From Motiliproteus coralliicola (GTDB lineage Bacteria; Pseudomonadota; Gammaproteobacteria; Pseudomonadales; Balneatricaceae), in the NCBI RefSeq assembly GCF_003345655.1, contig NZ_QQOH01000002.1, positions 62,001 to 126,000 on the forward strand: 64,000 bases of DNA, in the 5' to 3' direction. Position numbers and translations under genes: made by a program. Under the pieces are notes generated by a model. The model was not told the origin of the DNA. It saw nothing but the letters and a program-made list of their open reading frames with translations, and searched no databases. Positions 8,807 through 17,605 of the stretch are shown here, in pieces (position 1 is the stretch's first letter; each line of letters opens with the position of its first letter).

Positions 8807-9730
8807 CTAGAAGCCCAGCATCACCTCGATATGGGCTTGGACGCTGTAAGCCAGCGAACTGGGGTTGTAGCCGCCCTCGAGTACCGAGACGACCCGGTTG
8901 TTGGAGTAGATACGGGCGGTATCCATGATCATTCGGGTCACCCAGCGATAGTCCTCCTCATTGAGCTTCAGATCCGCCATCGGATCTTCCCAGTGGGCGT
9001 CAAAGCCGGCCGAGATGATGATCAGGTCCGGCTTGTGGGCCTGTAGCGCCGGCAGCCAGTGGGTTTCGACGGTCTGGCGGAAGCAGTTGCCATCGCTATG
9101 GGCTGCTAAAGGGCAGTTGATGATATTGGGGCGCAGGATCTCGCTGTAGCGCTCCGGGTAGAACGGATGCTGGAAGGTCGAGCAGACCAGCACTTCGGGC
9201 TTGTCCTTGAAGATATCCACGGTGCCGTTGCAGTGGTGCACGTCAAAGTCCAGGATGGCTACTCGCTCGATGCCCGGCTGTTGGAGGGCGTGCATCGCGC
9301 CGATGGCGGCGTTGTTGTAGAAACAGAAACCCATCGCCAGGTTGTGCTCGGCGTGGTGGCCGGGCGGGCGAACCGCGCAGAAGGCATTATCAGCCATGCC
9401 ATTGACGACTCGATTGACGCCCATGATGGTCGCACCGGCCGCCAGGCTGGCTGCGTGCAGAGAGTCCGGGCACAGGGCCGTGTCGTCATCGGTATATACA
9501 ACCCCCTTCTCCGGCAGTTTCATATGTAGCCGGGCACTGTGCAGCGGGGCGTGGGCGAGCTTGATCTGCTCTTCCTGTACATGTACGGCAGTAATCTGCT
9601 GCAGGTGGTCTTGAAGCCCGGTCCGCTCCAATTGACGGGCAATCGCGAGCAAACGAATCGGGCTCTCGGGATGTTCCGGGCCCATGTTGTGAAGGCCGCA
9701 ATCCTGGTGGCTGATATAACTGGTTACCAT
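8807..9730 (-). CDS. Class II histone-deacetylase-like amidohydrolase
   Basis: 307 residues from ATG 9728-9730. A longer frame runs to 9832, but its extra 34 residues are Pro/Arg-rich and outside the family, and the shorter start opens with the conserved HPESP-R signature near residue 20. Deacetylase motifs are intact: RPPGHHAE with H125/H126, GFCFYNN (134-140), the zinc ligands in DFDVHHCNGT (D163, H165), SAGFDAH (D244) and GGY with Tyr288. Bacterial members remove acetyl groups from lysines, polyamines or metabolites, or act on acetoin-like substrates in older naming; the substrate here is unknown. It faces thiI convergently and is divergent from the receiver-TPR gene. Confidence 0.85.
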   Translation of the reverse strand: MVTSYISHQDCGLHNMGPEHPESPIRLLAIARQLERTGLQDHLQQITAVHVQEEQIKLAHAPLHSARLHMKLPEKGVVYTDDDTALCPDSLHAASLAAGATIMGVNRVVNGMADNAFCAVRPPGHHAEHNLAMGFCFYNNAAIGAMHALQQPGIERVAILDFDVHHCNGTVDIFKDKPEVLVCSTFQHPFYPERYSEILRPNIINCPLAAHSDGNCFRQTVETHWLPALQAHKPDLIIISAGFDAHWEDPMADLKLNEEDYRWVTRMIMDTARIYSNNRVVSVLEGGYNPSSLAYSVQAHIEVMLGF

Positions 9731-9943
9731 CGCTGAAATCCATGCGTTTGGTGGTGAGGTCGTTTGAGGTCTCACCGGGGGCTTATTATTTGCCCGCTTC
9801 GGCCAAGGCCGCAGGGCGGATTTTGAATCCAACTTATCATCTGTCCGACAGGCTGTCTTGTAACTATTTGTCTTATATAAGCGGTGCTTGTTCTGCGCTG
9901 CAGTAGGTCAGGGTAAACTCAGTAGTAACAATAACCTGAGGCT

Positions 9944-9964
9944 GACCGGCGGAGGATTCCGGTC
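9944..9964 (+). other. Hairpin in the intergenic region before the receiver-TPR gene
   Basis: GACCGG (9944-9949) pairs with CCGGTC (9959-9964) over a 9-nt loop that contains GGAGGATT. The 290-bp space 9731-10020 otherwise holds only weak promoter-like AT-rich patches near 9860-9885; I see no gene in it. Confidence 0.35.
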
Positions 9965-10020
9965 CATACTGTCGTCAGCTTGCAGGGTATATCCGGATTT
10001 AAGTGGGGGAGAATCAGGGG

Positions 10021-11631
10021 TTGGCGACTAAGGTTGATTTAAGCGACAAATCGGTGCTGTTGATCGATAGCAGCGGCAACCTGCGCTCGACCGTGAAAAC
10101 CATGCTGCAGTCGATGGGCTTTGGTTCGGTTACCACCCTGTCGATCGCCCCGCGAGTACTCGATGATATCGCCGACAATGACTATGACATCGTGTTGCTT
10201 GGGCATAACGTCAACGATAAGTATTCCGGGCTGCAGCTGTTCGAAGAGGCGCGCTATAAGGGCTTGATCAAGCCGACCTGCTCCTGGGTGCTGATGAGCA
10301 GTGATGCATCGCAACAGTCGGTACTGTTCGCGATTGAGATCGAACCCGACGAGCTGTTAACCAAGCCTTTCACCCTGGATGCGCTGAGCAGGCGAATTCA
10401 GTCGCTGTGTCAGCGGCGGGCGCTGTTGGAGCCGATCGAAAGGGCGGTGGAGCGGAAGGCGTTTAATCGGGCCATCCGCTTGTGCGACACGGTATTGCGG
10501 GCGTCGGACCCCAACTATCAACAGGCTCAATTGATCAAAGGCCGTTTGCTGAAAGATCAGCAGCGTTACAGCGAGGCCCGAGATGTGTTTGAGCGATGTT
10601 ACAGCGACTCCGGTGGCCTCTACTCGGGCTATCAACTGGCGGAGTGCCACTACCACCTGGGCGATTTCGACATCGCCGAAAAGCTGTTAACTACATTGAT
10701 CGATAAACACCGGTTGTTGATCCCCGCTTACGACCTGTTGGCCAAGGTCAGTGAAGCACGGGGCGATCTGCAGCAGGCCCAGCAGCAGCTGCGCAAAGGA
10801 GCTTCCCAGTCGCCTCTTTCTATTCAGCGGCAGATGGAGTTGGGGCGCTTGTCGGTGCGGGCAAACGATTTGAGTCAGGCGGAAAAAGCTTACCGCCGCT
10901 GTATTCATCTGGGGGAGAGTAGCTGCCTGGATAGCGCAACGCCCTATTTCAAGTTGGTCAATGTACAGCGCCTGCAGGTGGAGGCCAGTCAGGGGCATGA
11001 AAGGCAGGATCGGCTCGATGACATTGAGAAACTGCTGGAGCGCGCCGATACCCGTTTTCATCGGGATCCGCAGGTGCGGGTACAGAGCCAGCTGATTCGG
11101 GCCAAGGTCAATGAGACCCTGGGGGACGCGGATTCCGCCCAGCATTGCTACGAGCGGGCCCTGGCCCATGCTGAGTCCTATGGGCTGAGTGTGGATCTTG
11201 AGCAGATGCGGGCACAGCTGCTGGATGAGAGTACGCCGGCAATGCCGGGGCCGGTGCTGCAAGAGTCTGAGCCGGAGCCGACGAAAACCAAACACGACCC
11301 GGCCATGAGCGCTAAGGTTAATCGGATTGGAGTTCGCAACTATCTGGCCGATAAACCAGGACAGGCGATCCGTTATTTTGGTCTGGCCTTTGATTACGAT
11401 CCGAGTAATGCCCGTGCGCTGTTGAACCTGTCGCAGCTGTTTTTGGAAGCGGCCCGGGATACACCGAGTAAGCGGGATGAGCGGATGAAGATGTTCCAGC
11501 GCTACAGTCGGCTGGCCCAGCGGTTGCCGCTGGCCGGTGATGAGCTGCATAAGGATCAGCAGTTGCGAAAACTGGCGGAGCTGCCGCTGGAGCAGCTGCC
11601 GGAAGGCCCGTTGGCGGCATTGCTGAAGTGA
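10021..11631 (+). CDS. Receiver-domain protein with TPR repeats (degenerate phosphoacceptor)
   Basis: About 536 residues. The N-terminal 120 residues resemble a CheY receiver (SVLLIDSSGNLRSTVKTML, and the conserved Lys in LTKPF). The rest is helical TPR repeats (about 145-415 and 440-480), broken by a Pro/Glu-rich linker near 415-430. At the place of the phosphoacceptor Asp the sequence reads VLLGHNVND, so Asp appears replaced by Gly. It may act as a pseudo-receiver scaffold. TTG 10021 is preferred because GGGGGAG lies ten bases upstream; an in-frame GTG at 10003 is the alternative. It neighbours PilZ and HDOD genes and the flagellar cluster, suggesting a signalling role; partner unknown. Confidence 0.75.
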   Translation: MATKVDLSDKSVLLIDSSGNLRSTVKTMLQSMGFGSVTTLSIAPRVLDDIADNDYDIVLLGHNVNDKYSGLQLFEEARYKGLIKPTCSWVLMSSDASQQSVLFAIEIEPDELLTKPFTLDALSRRIQSLCQRRALLEPIERAVERKAFNRAIRLCDTVLRASDPNYQQAQLIKGRLLKDQQRYSEARDVFERCYSDSGGLYSGYQLAECHYHLGDFDIAEKLLTTLIDKHRLLIPAYDLLAKVSEARGDLQQAQQQLRKGASQSPLSIQRQMELGRLSVRANDLSQAEKAYRRCIHLGESSCLDSATPYFKLVNVQRLQVEASQGHERQDRLDDIEKLLERADTRFHRDPQVRVQSQLIRAKVNETLGDADSAQHCYERALAHAESYGLSVDLEQMRAQLLDESTPAMPGPVLQESEPEPTKTKHDPAMSAKVNRIGVRNYLADKPGQAIRYFGLAFDYDPSNARALLNLSQLFLEAARDTPSKRDERMKMFQRYSRLAQRLPLAGDELHKDQQLRKLAELPLEQLPEGPLAALLK

Positions 11632-11781
11632 GGAGTTTGGCTGTCAAGATGACGGCCGGACAAGAGTTCGGGGGTGAGCTGATTCGGTAACGACCTGGGT
11701 CAAAGAAAGCGCTCCCGGGGATAAGTATAATTGAGTAATGGAAGCTACCTGTTAATGGACCCTACCTGTTAGAGGTGTGCC

Positions 11782-12123
11782 GTGTTTAAAGAGCGCCGTC
11801 GGCATAGCCGGCTCAGTGTCACTTGGAAGGCGACGATCATCCGTCTGAACGGCGAAAAACTGCCGGGCAGTACCGATAATGTGGCCCCGGATGGGCTCAA
11901 TGTGATTCTGTCGAAAGAGTTGGTATTGGGTGAGCCGGTAAGAATCGAGCTGGTGACGCCAAGATGTCACGGAACGCGCTACTTCAAGCTGGACGCGGTG
12001 ATCGTCTACAGTCGCCAGCTGGATCATAATCTGGGCCATGCCGTTGGGGTACGGCTGTTGCAGCCGGGCCAGTGCTATCAGCAATGCCTGTTGCAGCTGG
12101 ACACCTCCGTTGGTGTCGCTTAA
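11782..12123 (+). CDS. PilZ domain protein
   Basis: 113 residues, a single PilZ domain. The N-terminal RRRHSR supplies the RxxxR motif that binds cyclic di-GMP in the family. The second motif, usually D/N-x-S-x-x-G, reads NVAPDG with Ala in place of Ser, so binding may be altered. The rest is beta-rich (VRIELVTP, HAVGVRLL) as expected. The start is GTG 11782 with AGAGG about 10 bases before. Such proteins couple cyclic di-GMP to motility or surface structures. It lies between the receiver-TPR gene and a convergent HDOD gene. Confidence 0.85.
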   Translation: MFKERRRHSRLSVTWKATIIRLNGEKLPGSTDNVAPDGLNVILSKELVLGEPVRIELVTPRCHGTRYFKLDAVIVYSRQLDHNLGHAVGVRLLQPGQCYQQCLLQLDTSVGVA

Positions 12124-12132
12124 GCAGGGACG

Positions 12133-13677
12133 CTATCCGCTTTGCTGGCTTGAGTAGGCCAGCGCCATCTTAGCCTGCATATAAAACTGGTTGAAGCCGC
12201 GAAAGGTCTCTTGTTCCAGAGGGGGCTTATCGCTGAGTTGGTCGGCATACAGAAATCCCAGTACCCGTTTCCCTGCGCAGAGCGGCGCCATGATAAAGCC
12301 TCGAGGGTTGGCTTTGGCGCGAAACGCTTCGGGTAAGCGTTCTGGCCAGCCGCTCTCCTGGGTGTCAGTCACCAGCAGCGTCATCTGTTTTTTCAGCACC
12401 TTAAAGAAGAAATCATCGCCCTGGCCGGCTTTGAGGGCGAAGTAGCGCTGTAGGTCGTCGATACAGTCGCCGTCACTGAGCCGCAATCGCAGCTGTTGAC
12501 GGTCTGGGCTTAGCATCACGAAGCCAGCCCGATCTAACGAGGTACTAGCCACAATTCCCGCAATGACTTTGTTCAGCAGGGTCGGGATCGGAGTCTGCTG
12601 ATTTACCAGCTCGCCGATCTCTTGCAGATAATCCAGTTGCGTCTGAGCCAGGGCTCCTGCGTTCGGGGTTTCCTCTACGGGCTGCGGTGGCGGGTTGATA
12701 TCTTCGGCTTGATTGATCTGCTGTTGGGTGTGGATGTAATAGGATGCCTTGCGGGCGAACTCATCCAGTTCGTCGTCGCCGCTTTGCCGCAACGGCGGAT
12801 TCAGACTCTGCTGTGACAGGCCGTATTCACTGGCCATATCGCTGACCATTTTGAAGCCTCGGCTGAGTGATTGCTTCAGGGTGTCTTCATTGGCACCGGT
12901 GATCTGGGCCATCTTCTCGATCACGGAGGAGAAGCTATTGGGTTGCGGCTGCCCCTGGCCATAGAGTAGTTGCAGCAGTCTGTCGACGCTGGAAGTGATC
13001 TCGAAATTGCGACGTACGGCTCCCTTGGGCTCCTCCGCAGTCATCGCATCCATCGACGCGACGACCGATGGTGGGAAGCCCCAGCTTTGGGCCAGCTCCT
13101 GGCCGATGTCGCTGAAATGGGCACCGATATGCTCCAGCTGAATCCGTTTCCAGGGTTGGTCGGTGCTTTTCTGCAACTGCTGCAGTTGGCGATAGTCTTC
13201 GCTTAGGGTGCAGGCATAGACAATCTCACCTAGGCCATGCAGCAGGCCGCAGGTGTAAGTCTCTTCGATATCATCAAGGCCTGCCTGCATTGCCATCTCG
13301 CGACTGATCGCAGCGGTTAGAAATGAACGCATCAACAAGGAGGCGACATCGGTGTCCGGATTGGCTTTGTGGAAGCTTTCGATCAGCTTAAGCGTCACCG
13401 ACAGGTTCTTGATCTCGTCGAAACCGATCATGATCACCGCGCGCGATATGACGTTTATCCGAGAGCCGCTGCGATTGTAATAGGTCGAGTTGGCCAGTCG
13501 AAGGAGTCGGGCAGACAGATTGGCGTCCTTCATGACCGCCATTGCCAATGCCATGGCATCGCTCTCTTTGGAGCTGCTGATCTGTTGGATACGGTTAACG
13601 GTGGCGCTGAAAACCGGCAGGTCGCCGAGGCGGCCCAGTTTTGCGTGGATGGCGTTGAGTGTTTTCAGGTACTTCAC
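12133..13677 (-). CDS. HDOD domain protein with C-terminal GAF domain
   Basis: 514 residues. The N-terminal 220 residues are an HDOD domain (LPVFSATVNRIQQI, then MKDANLSARLLRLANSTYY and ISRAVIMIGFDEIKNL), a relative of HD phosphohydrolases that usually lacks catalytic residues and serves in signalling. A Gln/Pro-rich linker near 325-345 joins it to a GAF-like sensor region (about 355-505, with LDRAGFVMLSPDRQQLRLR and GFIMAPLCAGKRVLGFLYAD). The start is GTG 13675-13677 with AAGGAC upstream. Ligand and target are unknown. It is convergent with the PilZ gene, and its promoter must lie in the gap before tRNA-Arg(CCT). Confidence 0.85.
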   Translation of the reverse strand: MKYLKTLNAIHAKLGRLGDLPVFSATVNRIQQISSSKESDAMALAMAVMKDANLSARLLRLANSTYYNRSGSRINVISRAVIMIGFDEIKNLSVTLKLIESFHKANPDTDVASLLMRSFLTAAISREMAMQAGLDDIEETYTCGLLHGLGEIVYACTLSEDYRQLQQLQKSTDQPWKRIQLEHIGAHFSDIGQELAQSWGFPPSVVASMDAMTAEEPKGAVRRNFEITSSVDRLLQLLYGQGQPQPNSFSSVIEKMAQITGANEDTLKQSLSRGFKMVSDMASEYGLSQQSLNPPLRQSGDDELDEFARKASYYIHTQQQINQAEDINPPPQPVEETPNAGALAQTQLDYLQEIGELVNQQTPIPTLLNKVIAGIVASTSLDRAGFVMLSPDRQQLRLRLSDGDCIDDLQRYFALKAGQGDDFFFKVLKKQMTLLVTDTQESGWPERLPEAFRAKANPRGFIMAPLCAGKRVLGFLYADQLSDKPPLEQETFRGFNQFYMQAKMALAYSSQQSG

Positions 13678-13706
13678 GAATGTGTCCTTCGAGAACCTGC
13701 TTGAGC

Positions 13707-13782
13707 TGGCCTCCCCGACAGGACTCGAACCTGTATCTAAGCCTTAGGAGGGCCCTATTCTATCCGGTTGAACTACGGGGAG
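13707..13782 (-). tRNA. tRNA-Arg(CCT)
   Basis: A 76-nt cloverleaf on the minus strand including encoded CCA (TGG at 13707-13709 on plus). The acceptor is CTCCCCG/CGGGGAG, the anticodon loop CTCCTAA gives anticodon CCT (AGG at 13746-13748 on plus), and the T arm is ACAGG-TTCGAGT-CCTGT. It reads rare AGG arginine codons. It stands alone between the HDOD gene and flgN; such tRNAs can be integration sites but no integrase is present. Confidence 0.95.
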
Positions 13783-13840
13783 GCAGCGAAGCGGCATTCT
13801 AGCGACTCGGGTCTCAGAAGTCGAACCTCTATCGGCTGTA

Positions 13841-14332
13841 TCAGGCCTTCCCCAAGCGGTTCTGGGCGCTGTAGTTTCCCTTGTAACCGGCGTCATTATA
13901 AATCGTTGAGCGGCCGCTATGGCCCTGCAGGATGCTGATCAAATGGCCCAAGTTATGTTGGCTGCGCTGGACAATCTGTTCGTTACGCTGGTTCAGCTCG
14001 GCTGCCTTTTCAAGACTCTGGCGCAGTCGCTGCCAACGGCTGTCGACCTGATTGGCAATGGCGGGCGGCAGGCTGGCCTGAAGTTGTTCCAGGCCCTTGT
14101 CGTCGGCGCTGAAGCCTAACCCGACCAGTGCTTCGTTGCGCTGCAGGGTGTTTTCCGCCAGCAGCTCCAGCTGTTTCTGCTTCTCGGTGACACAGCTCTG
14201 CAGCGCGGTTGCATCGATCTGCTCGATGGCGGTTTTTTCCTGCTCGCTTAAACGACAAAGGGCAGCCAATATCTGGCTACCCTTATCGATTAATTCGCAG
14301 AACTGTCTGGTGAGTAGGATTTTTTCTTTCAT
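13841..14332 (-). CDS. flgN: Flagellar export chaperone FlgN
   Basis: 163 residues, almost all helical with heptad-like Leu/Gln/Glu patterns, ending in an NDAGYKGNYSAQ segment typical of FlgN C-termini in pseudomonads. FlgN is the cytosolic chaperone of the hook-filament junction proteins FlgK and FlgL, both encoded at 26336-29619. The ATG is one base from the flgM stop, so the pair is translationally linked. The call rests on helical character, length and this invariant place after flgM. Confidence 0.9.
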   Translation of the reverse strand: MKEKILLTRQFCELIDKGSQILAALCRLSEQEKTAIEQIDATALQSCVTEKQKQLELLAENTLQRNEALVGLGFSADDKGLEQLQASLPPAIANQVDSRWQRLRQSLEKAAELNQRNEQIVQRSQHNLGHLISILQGHSGRSTIYNDAGYKGNYSAQNRLGKA

Positions 14333-14333
14333 A

Positions 14334-14654
14334 TCAGCCGAACAGGCTGCCTTCCAGCGACGTTAGTTTGGCGGCGATACGCTCAGCATCGATCGAGTAA
14401 GAGCCATCTTCGATGGCTTGTTTAATCTGGGCAACCTTTGTCTCGTCGACATCGGGCAGTTGCGCCACAGACTCTTCCAACTTGCTCAGATTCTGAGCTT
14501 CGTTGCTCAGTTTAACGGTTTCCGGCTGAGGCTGTGGGCTTACCGCAGGTTGGTTGCCGGTAGATTCACTACGGCTGTTGGTCGCGTTGGTGCCAACTTT
14601 ATTGTTGCGCGAGCCTGCGTTGACGTTTGACAGGCCTGTCAGATCGATGGCCAT
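14334..14654 (-). CDS. flgM: Anti-sigma-28 factor FlgM
   Basis: 106 residues. The N-terminus ([10 protein letters not shown]) and a Ser/Asn/Gln-rich disordered half are followed by the sigma-binding helices ([24 protein letters not shown]), the FlgM hallmark. It holds FliA inactive until it is exported through the finished hook. A near-consensus sigma-28 promoter lies 44 bp upstream, the usual feedback arrangement. ATG 14652-14654. Confidence 0.95.
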   Translation of the reverse strand: MAIDLTGLSNVNAGSRNNKVGTNATNSRSESTGNQPAVSPQPQPETVKLSNEAQNLSKLEESVAQLPDVDETKVAQIKQAIEDGSYSIDAERIAAKLTSLEGSLFG

Positions 14655-14697
14655 CCCTATTACCTCAAAAAGTCAAAAAAATGGTTCTTAAGCAAGG

Positions 14698-14724
14698 TTA
14701 TCGACAGCCGGTCGGATATCTTTA
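14698..14724 (-). promoter_or_regulatory. Sigma-28 (FliA) promoter of flgMN
   Basis: On the minus strand TAAA (14724-14721), 15 bases, then GTCGATAA (14705-14698). This matches the FliA consensus TAAA-N15-GCCGATAA at 11 of 12 fixed positions with exact spacing. The leader before the flgM ATG would be about 35-40 nt. Confidence 0.85.
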
Positions 14725-14817
14725 GTAAAAAGTTGAAGTTTTTTTGACGCTCCGGCTACGGCCAAGTTTAACCCAAAGCTACCCGGATTTCATGGCTAAA
14801 CCTGTCTATGTCGGGGC

Positions 14818-15516
14818 TCAGGGACCAACGCTGACCAGGCCGCTGTCGATCACCCGAGCGCGGATCTCGCGGCCGGAGCGATTGTTTCTGACTCGGATCT
14901 GCTGGCCCTTGCGGCCGTCTTCGATGGCGGTGCCGGTCATCTGGACGCTAACACCGCCGCGGCCGGCCTGGATGTTGACGCTGTCGCCCCGCTTGATCAG
15001 TACCGGGGGGCGAAGCAGGCTTGGGGTGATCGGTCGGTCGGCGTTGATCGAGCGCTTCAGTTCGAAGCCGATAACCGCCTGCAGCTGGTCGAAGTAGCCA
15101 CCATGAAGCTGGCCTTGGTCGCGCCAGGCCAGTCGCAGATCGTCAGTGGACAGTTGGCTGCCTTTTGCCAGCGGACGGGTGCTGACCAGTACCGGACGAG
15201 TCAGTGCGATCTGGCCGTGCAGGTAGCGCGACCACCGGCGTGGATAGTCGCACTCTGCCTTGATGGTGAAGGCGCCGCTGCCTAGGGGGCGTTTTGAACT
15301 GAACCGGATTGGATTGCCACAGCGTTGCAGCTTCAGATTTCGGCTACCGGGTTTGAGGTCGATGCGCAGCTGCACTGTATCGTCCAGTTGTGGCTGGAGC
15401 TGTTGCTCGATATGCCGATATAGCTGCTGTTGTAGTGCTTCTGTCTGGGCTTGGACTGCAACGCTGAGAAGCCCTAAAAACAGACAGAAACCGCCGAATA
15501 GGCTACCTTTGAACAC
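14818..15516 (-). CDS. flgA: Flagellar P-ring assembly chaperone FlgA
   Basis: 232 residues with an N-terminal signal peptide (FGGFCLFLGLLSVAVQAQ, cleavage after VQA). The C-terminal half is the SAF-like region (RPVLVSTRPLAKGSQL to IRVRNNRSGREIRARV). FlgA acts in the periplasm to help FlgI form the P ring. The start is GTG 15514-15516 with AGGG about nine bases before. It is divergent from cheV and upstream of flgM on the same strand, 163 bp away; the sigma-28 site before flgM makes flgM independent of flgA. Confidence 0.93.
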   Translation of the reverse strand: MFKGSLFGGFCLFLGLLSVAVQAQTEALQQQLYRHIEQQLQPQLDDTVQLRIDLKPGSRNLKLQRCGNPIRFSSKRPLGSGAFTIKAECDYPRRWSRYLHGQIALTRPVLVSTRPLAKGSQLSTDDLRLAWRDQGQLHGGYFDQLQAVIGFELKRSINADRPITPSLLRPPVLIKRGDSVNIQAGRGGVSVQMTGTAIEDGRKGQQIRVRNNRSGREIRARVIDSGLVSVGP

Positions 15517-15576
15517 AGAATTGCCCTATGATTTTTCTGCTCCCGCTCTAATTGTCGAAAGCAATCGAATGGGTGC

Positions 15577-15603
15577 TAATTTATAGATTTCTACCCTCGA
15601 TAA
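15577..15603 (+). promoter_or_regulatory. Candidate sigma-28-like promoter of cheV-cheR
   Basis: TAAT (15577-15580), 15 bases, CTCGATAA (15596-15603): 9 of 12 fixed positions of TAAA-N15-GCCGATAA with correct spacing. Against it, the start site would leave a leader of only about a dozen bases before cheV. Confidence 0.35.
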
Positions 15604-15622
15604 GCAAGCCCAGGAGCGAGCT

Positions 15623-16561
15623 ATGGCCAGTGTTCTTGATAGTGTTAACCAGCGAACCCAGCTGGTTGGCAAGAATCGTCTGGAGTTGTTGCTGTTTCGG
15701 CTCGAAGGAGAGCAGATCTACGGATTGAATGTATTCAAAGTCCGTGAAGTGATCCAGTGCCCTAAGTTAACCGCGATGCCGAAACTCAAAGCCGGCGTCA
15801 AAGGCGTTGCCCATATTCGCGGCAGTGCCATCCCCGTACTTGACCTGAGCTCCGCGATGGGACGGGGGGCCATCGATGATGAGGCGATGAAAGAGAGCTT
15901 CGTGATCGTCACCGAATACAACCAGCAGGTCCTCGGCTTTCTGGTGAACAAGGTAGAGCGGATTATCAATACCAACTGGGAAGAGATTCACCCGCCGCCC
16001 CGTGGTGCCGGTAAGGATAACTACTTGACCGCCGTTACCGAGTTGGACGGCAATCTGGTGGAAATTCTCGATGTTGAAAAGATCTTGGCCGAGGTCGCTC
16101 CCCGTTCCGAAGAGGTGGACCCGAATCTGGTCGAACAGGTGCGTGAATCCCAGCAGCAAAGCCAGCATGTGTTGGTGGTGGATGATTCGGTCGTGGCGCG
16201 CAAGCAGCTGGAGAGATGCTTGAACGGACTCGGTGTTGATGTAACGCTGAAGAATAATGGTAAGGAAGCGCTGGATTATCTAACCGGGCTGGCCGAATCG
16301 GGGCAGAGTATTGCCGACGCCTTCCTGATGATTATCTCCGATATCGAGATGCCGGAGATGGACGGCTATACGCTGACGGCTTCGATCCGCGCCGATGAGC
16401 GGATGAAGGGAGCCTATGTGATGCTGCATACCTCGTTGAGCGGCATGTTCAATCAGGCGATGGTGGATAAGGTCGGTGCTAATGACTTCCTGGCCAAGTT
16501 CCAGCCCGACGAGCTGGCATCGCGGGTTAAGCAGCGCCTGGAACAGCTGGGCGAATCCTGA
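15623..16561 (+). CDS. cheV: Chemotaxis coupling protein CheV (CheW-receiver)
   Basis: 312 residues. Residues 15-160 form a CheW-like coupling domain (LLLFRLEGEQIYGLNVFKVREVI, shown in part; VAHIRGSAIPVLDLS). Residues 180-312 form a receiver with the acidic pair DD187-188, phosphoacceptor Asp240 in MIISDIEMPEMDG, and Lys in DFLAKFQ. CheV couples chemoreceptors to CheA and adapts by phosphorylation. The ATG at 15623 has AGGAG at about 15612. cheR follows 74 bp later, a pairing conserved next to flgB in pseudomonads. Confidence 0.95.
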   Translation: MASVLDSVNQRTQLVGKNRLELLLFRLEGEQIYGLNVFKVREVIQCPKLTAMPKLKAGVKGVAHIRGSAIPVLDLSSAMGRGAIDDEAMKESFVIVTEYNQQVLGFLVNKVERIINTNWEEIHPPPRGAGKDNYLTAVTELDGNLVEILDVEKILAEVAPRSEEVDPNLVEQVRESQQQSQHVLVVDDSVVARKQLERCLNGLGVDVTLKNNGKEALDYLTGLAESGQSIADAFLMIISDIEMPEMDGYTLTASIRADERMKGAYVMLHTSLSGMFNQAMVDKVGANDFLAKFQPDELASRVKQRLEQLGES

Positions 16562-16635
16562 TTCACATAATTAACCACAAACCGCCCGGAGGCGGTGACA
16601 ATAACATTTCAACCTAACGCTAGAGAGTAGCTATT

Positions 16636-17478
16636 TTGACCAGACCTTTAACCGGTGCCCGTGTACAGATTACCCCGCAGGGATTCGCGCTGTTTCGAGA
16701 TTTTCTGCAGGAGGCGTGCGGGATACTGTTGGGTGATAACAAGGAGTATCTGGTCAGCAGTCGCCTGAGCTCGATAATGAACGAGCAGAGTTACTCTTCG
16801 CTGGACGAGCTGGTATCGGCGATGCGTCGTTCCAGCCGCCTGAAAGAGCAGGTGGTTGATGCGATGACCACCAATGAGACCCTCTGGTTTCGGGATATTC
16901 ACCCATTCAATATCCTGCGTGACCGACTGCTACCGGAGCTCAGCTCGGGAATGCAGCCGTTGCGGATCTGGTCGGCGGCTTGCTCCTCGGGGCAGGAGCC
17001 CTATTCGATCAGCATGACCCTGGATGAATTCAAGCGCAGTCGACCCGGTCAGCTCAAGGCCGGCGAGCGGATCGTGGCAACGGATATCTCTCCGACCATG
17101 CTCGAACATGCCCGCCGGGGCACCTATGACATGCTGGCGGTGGGCCGCGGTCTGCAGAAGGATCATCTGTCACGCCACTTCCGCCAAAATGCCGAAGGGG
17201 GGTGGCAGATCAATCGCGATATTCAATCTCGAGTTGAGTTCAAGTCGCTGAATTTATTGGGTAACTACGGTATTTTGGGTAAGTTTGATATCGTTTTCTG
17301 CCGTAATGTGCTGATCTACTTCTCTTCCGATCTGAAGCAGCAGATCCTGAGAAAGATCCATACCCAGTTGAAGCCGGGAGGATACCTTTTCTTAGGCGCA
17401 TCTGAGTCCTTGGGGCATCTGAGCGATATCTATGAAATGGTCCATTGCAGTCCGGGCATTATCTATCGCGCCAAATAG
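16636..17478 (+). CDS. cheR: Chemotaxis protein-glutamate methyltransferase CheR
   Basis: 280 residues. An N-terminal all-helical CheR_N domain (about 15-75) precedes the Rossmann methyltransferase core with the SAM-binding IWSAACSSGQEPYSI (about 110-125), ATDISPTML and FDIVFCRNVLIYF. It methylates glutamates of chemoreceptors using SAM for adaptation. The likely start is TTG 16636 with AGAGAG about 10 bases upstream; no better ATG lies before the conserved region. A terminator follows. Confidence 0.93.
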   Translation: MTRPLTGARVQITPQGFALFRDFLQEACGILLGDNKEYLVSSRLSSIMNEQSYSSLDELVSAMRRSSRLKEQVVDAMTTNETLWFRDIHPFNILRDRLLPELSSGMQPLRIWSAACSSGQEPYSISMTLDEFKRSRPGQLKAGERIVATDISPTMLEHARRGTYDMLAVGRGLQKDHLSRHFRQNAEGGWQINRDIQSRVEFKSLNLLGNYGILGKFDIVFCRNVLIYFSSDLKQQILRKIHTQLKPGGYLFLGASESLGHLSDIYEMVHCSPGIIYRAK

Positions 17479-17493
17479 GGCGGGTCTCGATCT

Positions 17494-17520
17494 GAACGCT
17501 GCCCTGCAGCGTTCAATTTT
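17494..17520 (+). terminator. Rho-independent terminator after cheR
   Basis: Perfect 9-bp stem GAACGCTGC (17494-17502) with GCAGCGTTC (17506-17514), 3-nt loop, followed by AATTTT. It separates cheVR from the flgB operon. Confidence 0.75.
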
Positions 17521-17605
17521 CCTCTTTCTCTTCTTCCTCCTGACTTTCATCCTCTCTCCGAAGCTGATCCGCTGCCGTTTACTGTTGCTCGGCACCGGAT
17601 AGTTT

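Noticed and set aside
9730-9832. Longer N-terminus for the deacetylase-like protein
   Set aside because: The extra 34 residues are not family-like and the shorter start gives the conserved beginning.
13707-13782. tRNA-Arg(CCT) as the boundary of a genomic island containing the flagellar genes
   Set aside because: No integrase, no repeated tRNA 3' end was noticed downstream, and the flagellar genes have the same codon style as housekeeping genes.
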